Positions 14,780 through 23,625 of a DNA stretch of 64,000 bases are shown in pieces. Numbering within the stretch: position 1 is the first letter of the stretch; every line of letters starts with the position of its first letter. The stretch covers positions 25,655 through 89,654 of the forward strand of contig QHTE01000045.1 of the NCBI GenBank assembly GCA_003220685.1, written 5' to 3'. A program made the position numbers and the translations under genes. Below the pieces are notes generated by a model. That model ran no database searches. It was not told the origin of the DNA and saw only the letters and a list, made by a program, of their open reading frames with translations. Source of the DNA: Candidatus Rokuibacteriota bacterium. Lineage in GTDB: Bacteria > Methylomirabilota > Methylomirabilia > Rokubacteriales > CSP1-6.

Positions 14780-16720
14780 TCAAGCGGTCCAGTGATCCCA
14801 GGCCCGCGCCGCGAGCGCGACCGTGAGCTCGATGTCTTCCTCGAGCATGAAGCGCTGGGCGACCAGCGCCGCGGCGGCACGGCGAACCCGCTCCAGATAG
14901 CCGTCGCGCGATCGGTAGCGCTCCTCGATGGAGGGACGCGGGTCGCCCGACGCCTCGCGCGCGCGGCGGGTCCGCGCGAACGGAATCGTCGCGCCGGCGA
15001 AGACGAGCCGCTGCGCCTCGCCGCCGATGGACGCATGCCGGAGCGTCCATCCCGTGTGGGCGCCGAGCGGCACGGCGACCTCCGGAAGCGCGATACCGCC
15101 GATCTCGTTGCCGTCGGCGTCGACCGCGGAGACGAGCGAGCCGCACGCCGGCCCGGGCCGCGGCGGCAGCGCGGAGAAGTCGAGGCGGCAGGGACGCGCA
15201 TGGTGGCGAGGGTAGTTGGCGCCCGGGATGCGATCGAATACCGCGTGGAGCGCCTCGAACGGCACCGCGGTGGAGTCGGCCAGGCGCGGATGGCGGCTCG
15301 GCGGCGGCTCACTCCCCTCGGTGACCCAGCGGTCGAGGTTGACGAGACACGCGCGCAGGAGCGGCGCGTAGTCGATCGTGTTCCGCAAGTTCTGCGAATG
15401 CTCCGGCGGCTCGGCCGGGTCGGCGGCGGCGGTCTTCTCGGCGGTCGGCGGCCAGACGCCGAGACCGTGCTCGGTACCCGCGAAGTGATAGACGCGCGCC
15501 GACGGACCGGACGGGACGTCGCGCGTGCCCTCGGCGTTCGTGTGGGCGAGCGAGGCATCGCCACGGTGGTACTCGGCCGAGCTGTTCGTGTAGAACACCT
15601 TCAGCTTGCTTCCGCGCGCGGCCAGCCGGCGATGCAGGTCCTCGTCGGCGGCCGGCTGGACGTAGTCCATCATGTGCGGGCGGTCTTTCGAGTTCTGACC
15701 GTACCGCTGGTTGAACTCGCCGCGGAGCCCGCCGGCGACGTTCGCGATGATCGCGTCGAGCGCTTCTCGGCCCTGCTCGTCGAGGTTGAGATCGTTGTAG
15801 ACGAGCGTCCGGAGCAGCCGTCCGGTCTGCGAGCGGCCGTAGGCGTACACGTGGCGGAGGACATCGGGCGCCGGGTTGCCCTCGCGCGCGGTTCCGTGCT
15901 TGAGCCAGGCGGCGCTGTCGCGCAGCGCGGCGATGCCGAGCCCGATCACCGGCGCGCCGATCGCCGTATAGGCGATCTGGTAGAGGCGGCCCTTCTCGAA
16001 GCCGCCCTCGAGCCAGACGTAGCGCGCGTCCGGGACCACGGCGCCGCCGGCCGAGCGCGCGAAGCGCCACCGGCCGCGGTCGATCGTGGTCGCCGCGCCG
16101 TCCGGCTGGTCGCGGACCAGCAGGACCGCGTCGCGCTCGTCGAGATCGGCGGCCGGGTACGGCCGATGGCCACGATCGGAGAGCAAGAGGTGCGTGGCCG
16201 GCGCCGGCGTCTGGAGCTGCGTGTACACGCGCCCGGTGAGGCGATTGCCGTTCGCGTCTAGCGCCTCGGGACCGCGCAGTCCGAGGAGGCCGGGGACCTC
16301 GGGCAGATCGATCTGCCAGCCGCAGGAGATCACCACGAAGCCGCGCCGCATCAAGAAGCCGTCGCCGGGGTCGACGGGCGGATCGGGGTCGGCGCCGGGG
16401 ACGAACGTGGGGCGCGTCGCGCGGTTGAAGTTCGGGACGGCGACCGTGTTGCCGCGGTTGACCACGTCGAGCATCACGCGGCCGCTCGCGCGTCGGCGGT
16501 CGACCGGCAGCAGGAGCGACACATCGGACTCGAACTCGACGCGGCCGGCGTGGTCACGCGGCGCCAGCGCGACGTCGGTGATGCGCTCGTTCGCCGCGTG
16601 CTTGGGATCGATCGCGAGCCGGAGAGTCCCCTTCAGCTCCTCGTACGGGCCGGCGTCGCCGAACGGCGCGCCGCCCGCCAGCGGACGCCGCAGCCGGATG
16701 TCGAACCCGGTGACCGGCAT
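14780..16720 (-). CDS. Large alpha/beta-hydrolase-domain protein of unknown substrate
   Basis: A 646-residue protein of the conserved alpha/beta hydrolase domain family found next to amidohydrolases and dehydrogenases. It begins MPVTGFDIRLRRPLAGGAPFG and shows a nucleophile-elbow-like YAYGRSQTGRLLR at about residues 293-305, in which Ser replaces the usual GxSxG centre with Y-G-R-S-Q-T-G. Downstream VFYTNSSAEYHRGDASL and FAGTEHGLG supply candidate acid and His residues. There is no signal peptide, so it appears cytoplasmic. The ATG overlaps the sirtuin stop (ATGA), giving the minus-strand order amidohydrolase, sirtuin, hydrolase, RidA. Substrate unknown. Confidence 0.75.
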   Translation of the reverse strand: MPVTGFDIRLRRPLAGGAPFGDAGPYEELKGTLRLAIDPKHAANERITDVALAPRDHAGRVEFESDVSLLLPVDRRRASGRVMLDVVNRGNTVAVPNFNRATRPTFVPGADPDPPVDPGDGFLMRRGFVVISCGWQIDLPEVPGLLGLRGPEALDANGNRLTGRVYTQLQTPAPATHLLLSDRGHRPYPAADLDERDAVLLVRDQPDGAATTIDRGRWRFARSAGGAVVPDARYVWLEGGFEKGRLYQIAYTAIGAPVIGLGIAALRDSAAWLKHGTAREGNPAPDVLRHVYAYGRSQTGRLLRTLVYNDLNLDEQGREALDAIIANVAGGLRGEFNQRYGQNSKDRPHMMDYVQPAADEDLHRRLAARGSKLKVFYTNSSAEYHRGDASLAHTNAEGTRDVPSGPSARVYHFAGTEHGLGVWPPTAEKTAAADPAEPPEHSQNLRNTIDYAPLLRACLVNLDRWVTEGSEPPPSRHPRLADSTAVPFEALHAVFDRIPGANYPRHHARPCRLDFSALPPRPGPACGSLVSAVDADGNEIGGIALPEVAVPLGAHTGWTLRHASIGGEAQRLVFAGATIPFARTRRAREASGDPRPSIEERYRSRDGYLERVRRAAAALVAQRFMLEEDIELTVALAARAWDHWTA

Positions 16721-17466
16721 CAGGCGGGCTCCACCAGCTTGGGCAAGATGCTCGAGATCGAGCCGCGCAGCACGGCGTCGCCGAGCTCGTCCATCTCCGT
16801 CGGCTCCGCGTTCAGGATCACGACGCGGGCGCCGGCGCGCTTGGCGACGGGCACCACCCCGGCGATCGGATAGACCGAGAGCTTCGTGCCGACCGCGAGC
16901 ATCAGGTCCGAGCTCGCGGCCGCGCGCTGAGCGCGGTACAGGTCCTCTTGCACGAGGCCCTGGCCGAACGATATTGTCGCCGACTTGAGGATGCCGCCGC
17001 ACGTCCGGCACGGCGGGTCTTCCTCGCCGGCGCGCACGCGGGCGAGCGCCCGCTCCATGGCCGCCCGTTCACCGCAGGCCAGGCACACCACCTCGCGCAT
17101 CGTGCCGTGGATCTCGATCACGCGCGCCGGGGACGAGCCGGCCTTCACGTGGAGCCCGTCGATGTTCTGCGTGATCAGGGTGTCGAGCTTGCCGCGACGC
17201 TCGAGCGTGACGAAGGCGCGATGCCCGGCGTTCGGCTCGGCCTTCCATGCCGGTGAGCTGAGCCGGCTCTCCCAGGTGCGCTTGCGCACCTCGCGATCGG
17301 CGACGTAGTTCTGCAGGGTCGATTGCTTCTCGGCCTCAGGGTTCTTCGTCCAGACACCCTGCGGCCCGCGAAAGTCCGGAATCCCCGAGTCCGTCGAGAT
17401 GCCGGCGCCGGTGAGCGCCACCAGGCACTCGGATTCCTCGATCCACCGCCGGACGGTGTCGATCAG
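16720..17466 (-). CDS. Sirtuin NAD-dependent protein deacylase, probable CTG start
   Basis: A 248-residue class III sirtuin that removes acyl groups from lysine using NAD. It has GAGISTDSGIPDFRG (about 20-34), TQNIDGLH (99-106), catalytic His-120 (IEIHG), zinc ligands C128, C131, C153, C156 and the NAD-pocket GTKLSVYP. No ATG, GTG or TTG occurs in frame at the expected place. A CTG at 17464-17466 overlaps the preceding TGA stop (CTGA) and has a good AAGGAG ribosome-binding site 8 nt upstream, so I use it. An in-frame GTG just before the Rossmann motif would remove the first helix. Downstream, its stop overlaps the hydrolase start as ATGA. Confidence 0.88.
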   Translation of the reverse strand: MIDTVRRWIEESECLVALTGAGISTDSGIPDFRGPQGVWTKNPEAEKQSTLQNYVADREVRKRTWESRLSSPAWKAEPNAGHRAFVTLERRGKLDTLITQNIDGLHVKAGSSPARVIEIHGTMREVVCLACGERAAMERALARVRAGEEDPPCRTCGGILKSATISFGQGLVQEDLYRAQRAAASSDLMLAVGTKLSVYPIAGVVPVAKRAGARVVILNAEPTEMDELGDAVLRGSISSILPKLVEPA

Positions 17467-18935
17467 CGCGCGAGCTCCTTGGCGACCGCCCCCTCCACCA
17501 CCGTGCCCTTGAAGAAGTCGGGATTGAGGGCGGTGTGAAGCCGGGCGGCGTTGCCGAAGACGAACTCGCGGAAGTCGTCCGTCGTGATCAGGCCGTGCTC
17601 GACCAGCTCGTGGGCTTCCTCGAGCACCTCGGACATGTCGGTCACGTCGAAGTGGCCGACGTCGGAGCTGAAGATCGGGTGCAGGCGGTGATGGCCGTGA
17701 CGGTCGAACGCCCACGCGGTCGTGGGATCGTCGGCCTCGCAGCCGAAGTAGAAGTGGTCGGTGAACTGTCGGCGCAGCGCCTCGGCCGAATCGACGTGGG
17801 CGGCCGCGAAGTCGTCGAGCTCTCCGCGATACTCGCGCTCGGTCATCTCCTCGGCCGACTTGAACGGCGGCACGAGGCTCAGGCAGCCCATCAGCTCGTC
17901 CATCTTGTCTTCGTAGACGCGCCCGCCGAACCGCGTAAACAGGTCCTTGAGCGCCTGCTTGTCGAGGTTGGTCGGCCGCGTGTGCGCTTCCATCGCGCGG
18001 CCGTTGCGCTTTTCCCAGTGCCCGATAAGGTCGGTGATGAGGTTGCACGCCCAGCCCACGCCGCCCTCGAGCATCGCGAAGCGGAGCGCCGGGAACCGGT
18101 GCACGACGCCGCCCAGGATCAGCGCCTTGGCGAAGGCGTGGCTCGCGGTGGCGAAGTGGCCGATGTGGTTGAACACGAAGCTGTTGACCGACTCGCGGCC
18201 CATCCAGCCCATGCTGCCGGAGTGCGCCGTCACCGCCACCTTCAGCTCGACGCACTTGGCCCAGAGCGGATCGTAGTCGTAGGCGCTCTCGTACGCGAGC
18301 GAGTCGACGAAGTGGCGCACCTGCGTCGGGTCGGACGCCTGGCGGGCGAACGCCGGCACCGGCCGCCGCACGTGGTTGGCGATCATGATGACCTTCATGC
18401 CGAGCTCGCGCACCGCGTAGGTGGCCTCGTCGATCGCCTCCTGAGGCGTGTGCACCGGTACCACGGCCGCCGGCGCGATGCGATGGGCGTACGCCCTGAA
18501 CATCTCGGCGTTCATCCGGTTCACGGCGCGGGCGATGGCGCGACGCAGCTCTTCATCCGGGTTCGCGATGTGGAAGAGACCGAGCGAGGTGTAGAGCATC
18601 GCGAAGTCGATGCCGAAATCGTCGAGCCGCTCGTAGAAGAGCTTCGGGATCATCGCCGTGGCGCGATCGAGCGTGTTGGCGGGCTCGCCCCACCAGGTAG
18701 GACGGGTGGGCCGCCGGTCGAGACGCTCGGCCGGCGTCATGTCGTACCAGCCGCGGTCGATGTGCGCGGTGGCCATCTTCCGGAACCCCTCGACGACCGA
18801 CGGCCCGGCCACCTCGCGCAGGTAGTCGAGGAAGATCGGGACCGGCTCGAGCCAGTGTCCGTCGCCGTCGATCACGGGGTGGTCGAGCCGAGCGCGCACC
18901 GCAGCGGATTTCGAGTCAGTCGAGTACAGCATCAT
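17463..18935 (-). CDS. Amidohydrolase family protein (ACMSD-like)
   Basis: A 490-residue TIM-barrel metal hydrolase of the amidohydrolase_2 type. The N-terminal metal motif reads VIDGDGHWLEP (an Asp-x-Asp-x-His form rather than His-x-His), followed by LYTSLGLFHIANPDEE, VPVHTPQEAIDEA, TAHSGSMGWMG and a late FSSDVGHFD with the conserved Asp. Such proteins decarboxylate or hydrolyse ring-cleavage products. The substrate is unknown. Adjacent ATGs at 18935 and 18932 follow GGAGGA; the second gives the better spacing. The stop overlaps the sirtuin start. Confidence 0.85.
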   Translation of the reverse strand: MMLYSTDSKSAAVRARLDHPVIDGDGHWLEPVPIFLDYLREVAGPSVVEGFRKMATAHIDRGWYDMTPAERLDRRPTRPTWWGEPANTLDRATAMIPKLFYERLDDFGIDFAMLYTSLGLFHIANPDEELRRAIARAVNRMNAEMFRAYAHRIAPAAVVPVHTPQEAIDEATYAVRELGMKVIMIANHVRRPVPAFARQASDPTQVRHFVDSLAYESAYDYDPLWAKCVELKVAVTAHSGSMGWMGRESVNSFVFNHIGHFATASHAFAKALILGGVVHRFPALRFAMLEGGVGWACNLITDLIGHWEKRNGRAMEAHTRPTNLDKQALKDLFTRFGGRVYEDKMDELMGCLSLVPPFKSAEEMTEREYRGELDDFAAAHVDSAEALRRQFTDHFYFGCEADDPTTAWAFDRHGHHRLHPIFSSDVGHFDVTDMSEVLEEAHELVEHGLITTDDFREFVFGNAARLHTALNPDFFKGTVVEGAVAKELAR

Positions 18936-18993
18936 GTCCTCCTCCCGCGGTACACGCGATCGTGCGGCATCGGGGTGGGCGAGTCAACCCCGC

Positions 18994-20652
18994 TCAGCGG
19001 TCGAGCCACGCGGCCATGAGCCGCCCGCCGTAGTCGTGGCCGAGGTTCGGGGCGAAGTTCCTCACGTACGGCTCCCACCCCGCCACGGTGGTCACCGAGG
19101 CGTCGTAGGCGTAGTAAACATGCTCGGCCAGGTAGCGCTGGATGTCGTGGACGATCTCGCGCCGCTTGGCGGCGTCGAGCGTGCGACGCTGCAGCTTGAT
19201 CGTCTCGGTCAGCTTGGGATCGTCGACGCCCGACGCGTTGAGGGGCTCGCCGGGGATGTGGCCGTTGTAGAGGTAGCCGTCGGCGATCGGGCTTCCGCCG
19301 CGCAGACTGTGGGCCAGCTTCTCGAACTTTCCGTAGATTACGCTCGACATGAACGCGCCGAATTCCTTGCCGCGGATCTCGGTGTCGATGCCGGCGTCCT
19401 TCCAGTTCCGCATGACCACCTGCAGCTGGTCGACGTAGTCCGGGCTCCAGCCGAGCGTCGCCTCGACCGGAAGCTTGAGGCCATTCGGGAATCCGGCCTG
19501 CGCGAGGAGCCGCTTCGCCTCGGGAATGTTCTGCTCGTAGATCCGGCGGCCCTCCGGGCTCAGCTGATTGATCGGGATCGCCCACTCCTTGAGCGCCGCC
19601 GGAACTGCCGGATTCGGAACGCCGTGGCCCTGGGACCACGCGTTCGAGTCGATGACGTCCTTCCAGTTCATCGCCATCGCCAGCGCGCGGCGCACGCGGA
19701 CGTCCTTGAAGGGCGCGCGGTCGAGCTTCATCATGGTGACGCCGCTGAAGAGCACGGTGAAGTCCTGGGTCTTGAGGTTGGGCTTGCGGCCCTTGGCGAC
19801 GTCGAGGTCGAGCCGGCGCACGCACTGGCCGTACTCGGGAGCGAAGTCGTACCGACCGGCGATCCAGGCGGCCAGCCGCGAGGACGGATCCTCGTCCACG
19901 GAAACCTCCACGCCGTCCGCGTACGGAAGACCCGGCAGGAAGTAGTTCGGGTTCCGGACGAAGGTGAGCCGGACGTTGGGCTCGTACCGCGCGAGCATCC
20001 ACGGCCCGGTCCCGATGCAGGCCTCGGGCCGCTTGAGGTCGCCGAACTGCTCGACGGCCTCGCGCGGGACGATCCACATCACCGTATTGGCCAGATAGTC
20101 GAGGAACCAGCCGAACGGCTCGTTGAGCATGAAGCGCACGGTGTGCTTGTCGAGGACGTCGATCTTCTCGACGGCGCCGAGCATTGAGCGGTTCGGGTTG
20201 CCCTTGATCGACAGGAACCGCTCGTAGGTGTACTTGACGTCGTCCGCGGTCAGCTCGCGCCCGTTCACCGGCGGCTTGTTGTGCCAGCGCACGCCGTTCC
20301 TGAGCTTGAAGACGTACGTCCGGTCGTTGGGCTGCGACCACGACTCGGCCAGGTCGGGCTCGATCGGCAGGGTGCCCGGCATGACGGACGGGCCGGCCTT
20401 CACCTTCACCAGGCGGCTGTGGGTGAAGGACAGATTCGTCGAGATCCGATGATGGTTCGCGAAGAGGTGCGGGTCGAAGCCAGTGGTAGCGTCCTCGCCT
20501 CGAATACGGAACACTCCACCCCGCTTCGGCGTCTGGGCCGCGGCGGGCTCTCGATCGAGCAGCGGCAGCGCGGTGCCGACGGTGACGGCGGCGCCGCCGA
20601 GCTTGAGCAGCTCTCGGCGGCTCACGGCGGTCGGGACGACGGGTGCAGCCAT
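18994..20652 (-). CDS. Peptide/nickel-type ABC binding protein with Tat signal (family 5 SBP)
   Basis: A 552-residue extracytoplasmic binding protein of the DppA/OppA family. The N terminus carries a twin-arginine signal, SRRELLK at residues 11-17, followed by a hydrophobic stretch and EPAAAQ. Mature landmarks are PKRGGVFRI, DPHLF, ESWSQPNDRTYVFKLRNGVRWHNKPPV, the EACIGTGPWMLARYEPN block and VRRALAMAMNW. The start at 20652 has GGGGGAAAG upstream. No permease or ATPase gene follows; the amidohydrolase is next, 58 bp on. It probably supplies substrates to permeases encoded elsewhere. Compounds carried by such proteins include peptides, metals and plant-derived solutes. Confidence 0.92.
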   Translation of the reverse strand: MAAPVVPTAVSRRELLKLGGAAVTVGTALPLLDREPAAAQTPKRGGVFRIRGEDATTGFDPHLFANHHRISTNLSFTHSRLVKVKAGPSVMPGTLPIEPDLAESWSQPNDRTYVFKLRNGVRWHNKPPVNGRELTADDVKYTYERFLSIKGNPNRSMLGAVEKIDVLDKHTVRFMLNEPFGWFLDYLANTVMWIVPREAVEQFGDLKRPEACIGTGPWMLARYEPNVRLTFVRNPNYFLPGLPYADGVEVSVDEDPSSRLAAWIAGRYDFAPEYGQCVRRLDLDVAKGRKPNLKTQDFTVLFSGVTMMKLDRAPFKDVRVRRALAMAMNWKDVIDSNAWSQGHGVPNPAVPAALKEWAIPINQLSPEGRRIYEQNIPEAKRLLAQAGFPNGLKLPVEATLGWSPDYVDQLQVVMRNWKDAGIDTEIRGKEFGAFMSSVIYGKFEKLAHSLRGGSPIADGYLYNGHIPGEPLNASGVDDPKLTETIKLQRRTLDAAKRREIVHDIQRYLAEHVYYAYDASVTTVAGWEPYVRNFAPNLGHDYGGRLMAAWLDR

Positions 20653-20734
20653 CTTTCCCCCTCGTGCGTGATCGTCTCTGGCCGACTCTATGTCGGCGGC
20701 CGCAATTGATCAAGCCCGAGCGGTCCGCGTCCGC

Positions 20735-20740
20735 TATGAT
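20735..20740 (+). promoter_or_regulatory. -10 box TATGAT, 9 nt before the MFS start (leaderless candidate)
   Basis: TATGAT matches five of six positions of the sigma-70 -10 consensus and ends 9 nt before the ATG at 20750. No Shine-Dalgarno lies between, so the transcript would start at or just before the start codon. No clear -35 element is seen. Confidence 0.45.
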
Positions 20741-20749
20741 CGCCGCCAC

Positions 20750-21916
20750 ATGTTGAACCGCTGGGTGGCGCTGGCGATCATATTCGTCACGCGCACCTCG
20801 ATGGGCTTTCAATTCCAGGCCGTCGCCGCCGTGGCGCCCCTGATGGTCGCGGATCTCGGGCTCACCTGGGTGCAGCTCGGCTCGTTGATCGGCCTCTACA
20901 TGCTGCCGGGCGCCGTGTTCGCGCTTCCGGGGGGGGTGCTCGGCCACCGCTTCGGCGAGCGGCGGATGGTGGCCGGGAGCCTCGCGTTGATGGTCGCCGG
21001 TGGCCTCGTCACCGCCGCCGCCCACGGCTTCGTCGCCGCGGTCGCCGGCCGACTGGTGAGCGGGATCGGCGCCGTGCTCATGAACATCCTGCTCGCCAAG
21101 ATGGTCGCAGACTGGTTCGCGGGCCGCGAGATGTCGACGGCGATGGGCATCATGCTGACGAGCTGGCCGGTCGGCCTCGGCATCGCGACCGCGACGCTCG
21201 GTGCGCTGGCCACGTACACCTCGTGGCGGACGGCGATCGTCGCGTCGGCGCTCGTCGCGGCGCTCGGGCTCGTGCTGATCGCGTTCGTCTATCGGGATCC
21301 GCCGGAGACCGCGGGCCGGGCGGTCGAGCGGCGCGCGCGTCTCTCGGGCCGCGAGCTCGGGCTCGCGACCAGCGGCGGCTTCGCCTGGGGGTGCTTCAAC
21401 GCGAGCCTCGTGGCCATCATCGCGTTCGGGCCCGGCCTCTTGATGGCGCGCGGCGCGACACTCGCCGACGCCGGCTTCATCGTGAGCCTGGCGATCTGGC
21501 TCACGATGCTCTCGGTGCCGCTCGGCGGTTTTCTCACCGACCGGCTCGGGCGACCCAACGTGTCGATCGTCGCGGGGAGCCTCGTCGCGGCGTTCGTCAC
21601 GCTGCTGCTGCCTGCCATCGCGCACTCGCTCCTGGCCTTCTGCCTGGTCGGCCTCGCGATCGGGGCGCCGCCCGGCGCGCTGATGGCGCTCTTGCCGAAG
21701 GCCGTGGCGAGCGAGCGCCTGGCGACGGCGCTCGGCGTCTACTACACGACGTACTACGTCGTGATGGCCGCGGTGCAGCTCGCGGCGGGCGGCGTGCGCG
21801 ATCTCTTCGGCAGCCCGGCCGCCCCGATCCTCTTCGCCGCGCTCGTGATGGCCGCGACGGTCGTCGGCTTCGTGGTCTTCCGGATCGTCGAGCGCACGAC
21901 GCCGCGCGCCGATTGA
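20750..21916 (+). CDS. Major facilitator superfamily transporter (CynX/NarK-like)
   Basis: A 388-residue inner-membrane carrier with about 12 transmembrane helices. The start MLNRWVALAIIFVTRTSMGFQ is used rather than an upstream in-frame codon at 20690, because the -10-like box TATGAT lies between them. The loop 2-3 signature GVLGHRFGERRM and its pseudo-repeat GGFLTDRLGRPN are present. The transported solute is unknown; relatives carry cyanate, nitrate or small organic anions. It is divergent from the Tat-exported binding protein and precedes a peptide importer. Confidence 0.9.
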   Translation: MLNRWVALAIIFVTRTSMGFQFQAVAAVAPLMVADLGLTWVQLGSLIGLYMLPGAVFALPGGVLGHRFGERRMVAGSLALMVAGGLVTAAAHGFVAAVAGRLVSGIGAVLMNILLAKMVADWFAGREMSTAMGIMLTSWPVGLGIATATLGALATYTSWRTAIVASALVAALGLVLIAFVYRDPPETAGRAVERRARLSGRELGLATSGGFAWGCFNASLVAIIAFGPGLLMARGATLADAGFIVSLAIWLTMLSVPLGGFLTDRLGRPNVSIVAGSLVAAFVTLLLPAIAHSLLAFCLVGLAIGAPPGALMALLPKAVASERLATALGVYYTTYYVVMAAVQLAAGGVRDLFGSPAAPILFAALVMAATVVGFVVFRIVERTTPRAD

Positions 21917-21998
21917 CGATTCGGCTCGGCGGCTCTCGCCACGTTGACAACACCGCCGCGTCTTTGTAGTGATGGGCATTCTGCCAGAGGAGCCGACG

Positions 21999-23615
21999 AT
22001 GATTCGCCATACACGGTCGTTGATTCTCCCATTGCTGCTCGTATGGCCGCTCGCGGCGGCCGCGCAGCCGGCCACCCTGCCGCGCACGGTCGACGGTGTC
22101 GCGATCGACGCGGACGCCGAGCTGGTCGTCGCCCTCGCCGACGACACCAACAACATGGACCCGCGCATCGGGATGGGCTCGATTCGCTCCAACTACATCC
22201 GCCAGGTGTTCGAGAGCCTGGTCGACGTGGATTCTCACGGCCGCCCCGTGCCGGGCCTGGCCCTTTCGTGGAAGCCGGTGGGCGAGCTCACCTGGGAGTT
22301 CGCGCTCCGGCGCGGCGTCTCTTTCCACGACGGCGAGCCCTTCAACGCCGACACGGTACTCTTCAACCTCGACCGCTTCTTCCGCCGGAACTTCGACAAG
22401 TGGGGGCTGAAGGACGTCCTCGCCGCGACCTCGTTCGAGAAGACGTACCCGTTCGTCACGCGCTGGGAGAAGGTCGACGACTACACCGTTCGCGTCCACA
22501 CGAGCGAGTCCGCGCCCACGCTCTGGGATTTCATCGGCCGCGAGCCGATGGTGCCCAAGGCGTACACGCTCAAAAACGGGGTCGACGGGCTCAACGAGCG
22601 CCCCATCGGCACTGGGCCCTGGAAGATGGTGGAATGGAAGCGCAAGACGTCGATGGTGTTCGAGCGTAACGACGCCTACTGGGGCACTCAGCCGCTCTTT
22701 CGGAAGATGCGCTTCCAGACGATCCCCGAGGGCGCCGCGCGCATCGCCGCGCTGCGCGCGGGGCAGGTGGGGCTCATCGAAGGCGTGCCGCCCTTCGACG
22801 CGCCCGCGCTCGCACAGGACTCGAAGCTCAGGGTGGTGTCGAGCCCCCAGAAGCTTTCCTGCCGGCTCTACCTCAACGCCCGGCCGAAGGACAAGTACGA
22901 CTCGGGCGGCAAGGACGGTCTCTTCGCCGATCAGCGCGTGCGGCTCGCTCTGAACCTGGCCGTCAACAAGGACGCGATCGTCAAGAAGATCTTCAACGGC
23001 TACGCGCTGGCCAACGCCTCGCCCGTCGCATCGGTGTCGTACGGCTACGCGGCGCAGGAGGGCTACCCGTACGATCCGGCGCGCGCCCGCGCGCTGCTCG
23101 CCGAGGCGGGCTTTCGCGACTCGAATCCGTTGACCTTGCAGCTCCTGTTCCCGGCCAAGCACTACGGCCAGAGCTTCGACGAGATGACGCCGGCCGTCGC
23201 CGAGATGTTGAAAGACGTCGGCGTGCAGGTGACCTTGAAGCCAGTCGATTTCGCGACCTTGCTGCAGACCGCGAGCAAGGGCACCCTGCCGCCCAACGGC
23301 GGCTTCGCCGCCTGCCGCACCGGCAACAACCTCGACGCCGACGATTACCTGCGCGACTGGGCCGCGATCGCGATGATCAACTGGGCGCCCTACCCGCCCG
23401 AGCTGATGACGCTCTACACGGCCACGCGCCGCGAGGTCGACGCGCAGAAGCGCCTGAAGCTCCTCGCCGACCTCCAGCGCCAGGTGCGCGACTGGGCGCC
23501 GGTCGTGGCGCTGTACCAGGAGGTCAAGGTGTACGCGCTCAGCGCGCGCGTGCTGCGATTTGCGCCGCTGCCCGAGCTGAACATGGACTTCCGCGGCGTC
23601 GCCGTGAAGAGATGA
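21999..23615 (+). CDS. Peptide-type ABC binding protein (family 5 SBP)
   Basis: A 538-residue binding protein with a Sec signal (MIRHTRSLILPLLLVWPLAAAAQPA). The ATG at 21999 is preferred over a GTG at 21969 because AGAGGAG precedes it. Landmarks: LADDTNNMDPRIGMGS, FESLVDVDSHGRPVPGLALSW, EFALRRGVSFHDGEPF, RPIGTGPWKMVEW and VRLALNLAVNKDAIV. It is followed at 10 bp by two permeases, DppB-like and DppC-like, forming an SBP-B-C importer. No ATPase genes follow, so ATPases must come from another locus. Confidence 0.93.
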   Translation: MIRHTRSLILPLLLVWPLAAAAQPATLPRTVDGVAIDADAELVVALADDTNNMDPRIGMGSIRSNYIRQVFESLVDVDSHGRPVPGLALSWKPVGELTWEFALRRGVSFHDGEPFNADTVLFNLDRFFRRNFDKWGLKDVLAATSFEKTYPFVTRWEKVDDYTVRVHTSESAPTLWDFIGREPMVPKAYTLKNGVDGLNERPIGTGPWKMVEWKRKTSMVFERNDAYWGTQPLFRKMRFQTIPEGAARIAALRAGQVGLIEGVPPFDAPALAQDSKLRVVSSPQKLSCRLYLNARPKDKYDSGGKDGLFADQRVRLALNLAVNKDAIVKKIFNGYALANASPVASVSYGYAAQEGYPYDPARARALLAEAGFRDSNPLTLQLLFPAKHYGQSFDEMTPAVAEMLKDVGVQVTLKPVDFATLLQTASKGTLPPNGGFAACRTGNNLDADDYLRDWAAIAMINWAPYPPELMTLYTATRREVDAQKRLKLLADLQRQVRDWAPVVALYQEVKVYALSARVLRFAPLPELNMDFRGVAVKR

Positions 23616-23625
23616 TCCGGGTCCG

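Noticed and set aside
21944..21972. TTGACA-led promoter before the peptide-binding protein
   Set aside because: TTGACA is present at 21944-21949, but the best hexamer at 17 nt (TAGTGA) matches the -10 consensus poorly; left unassigned.
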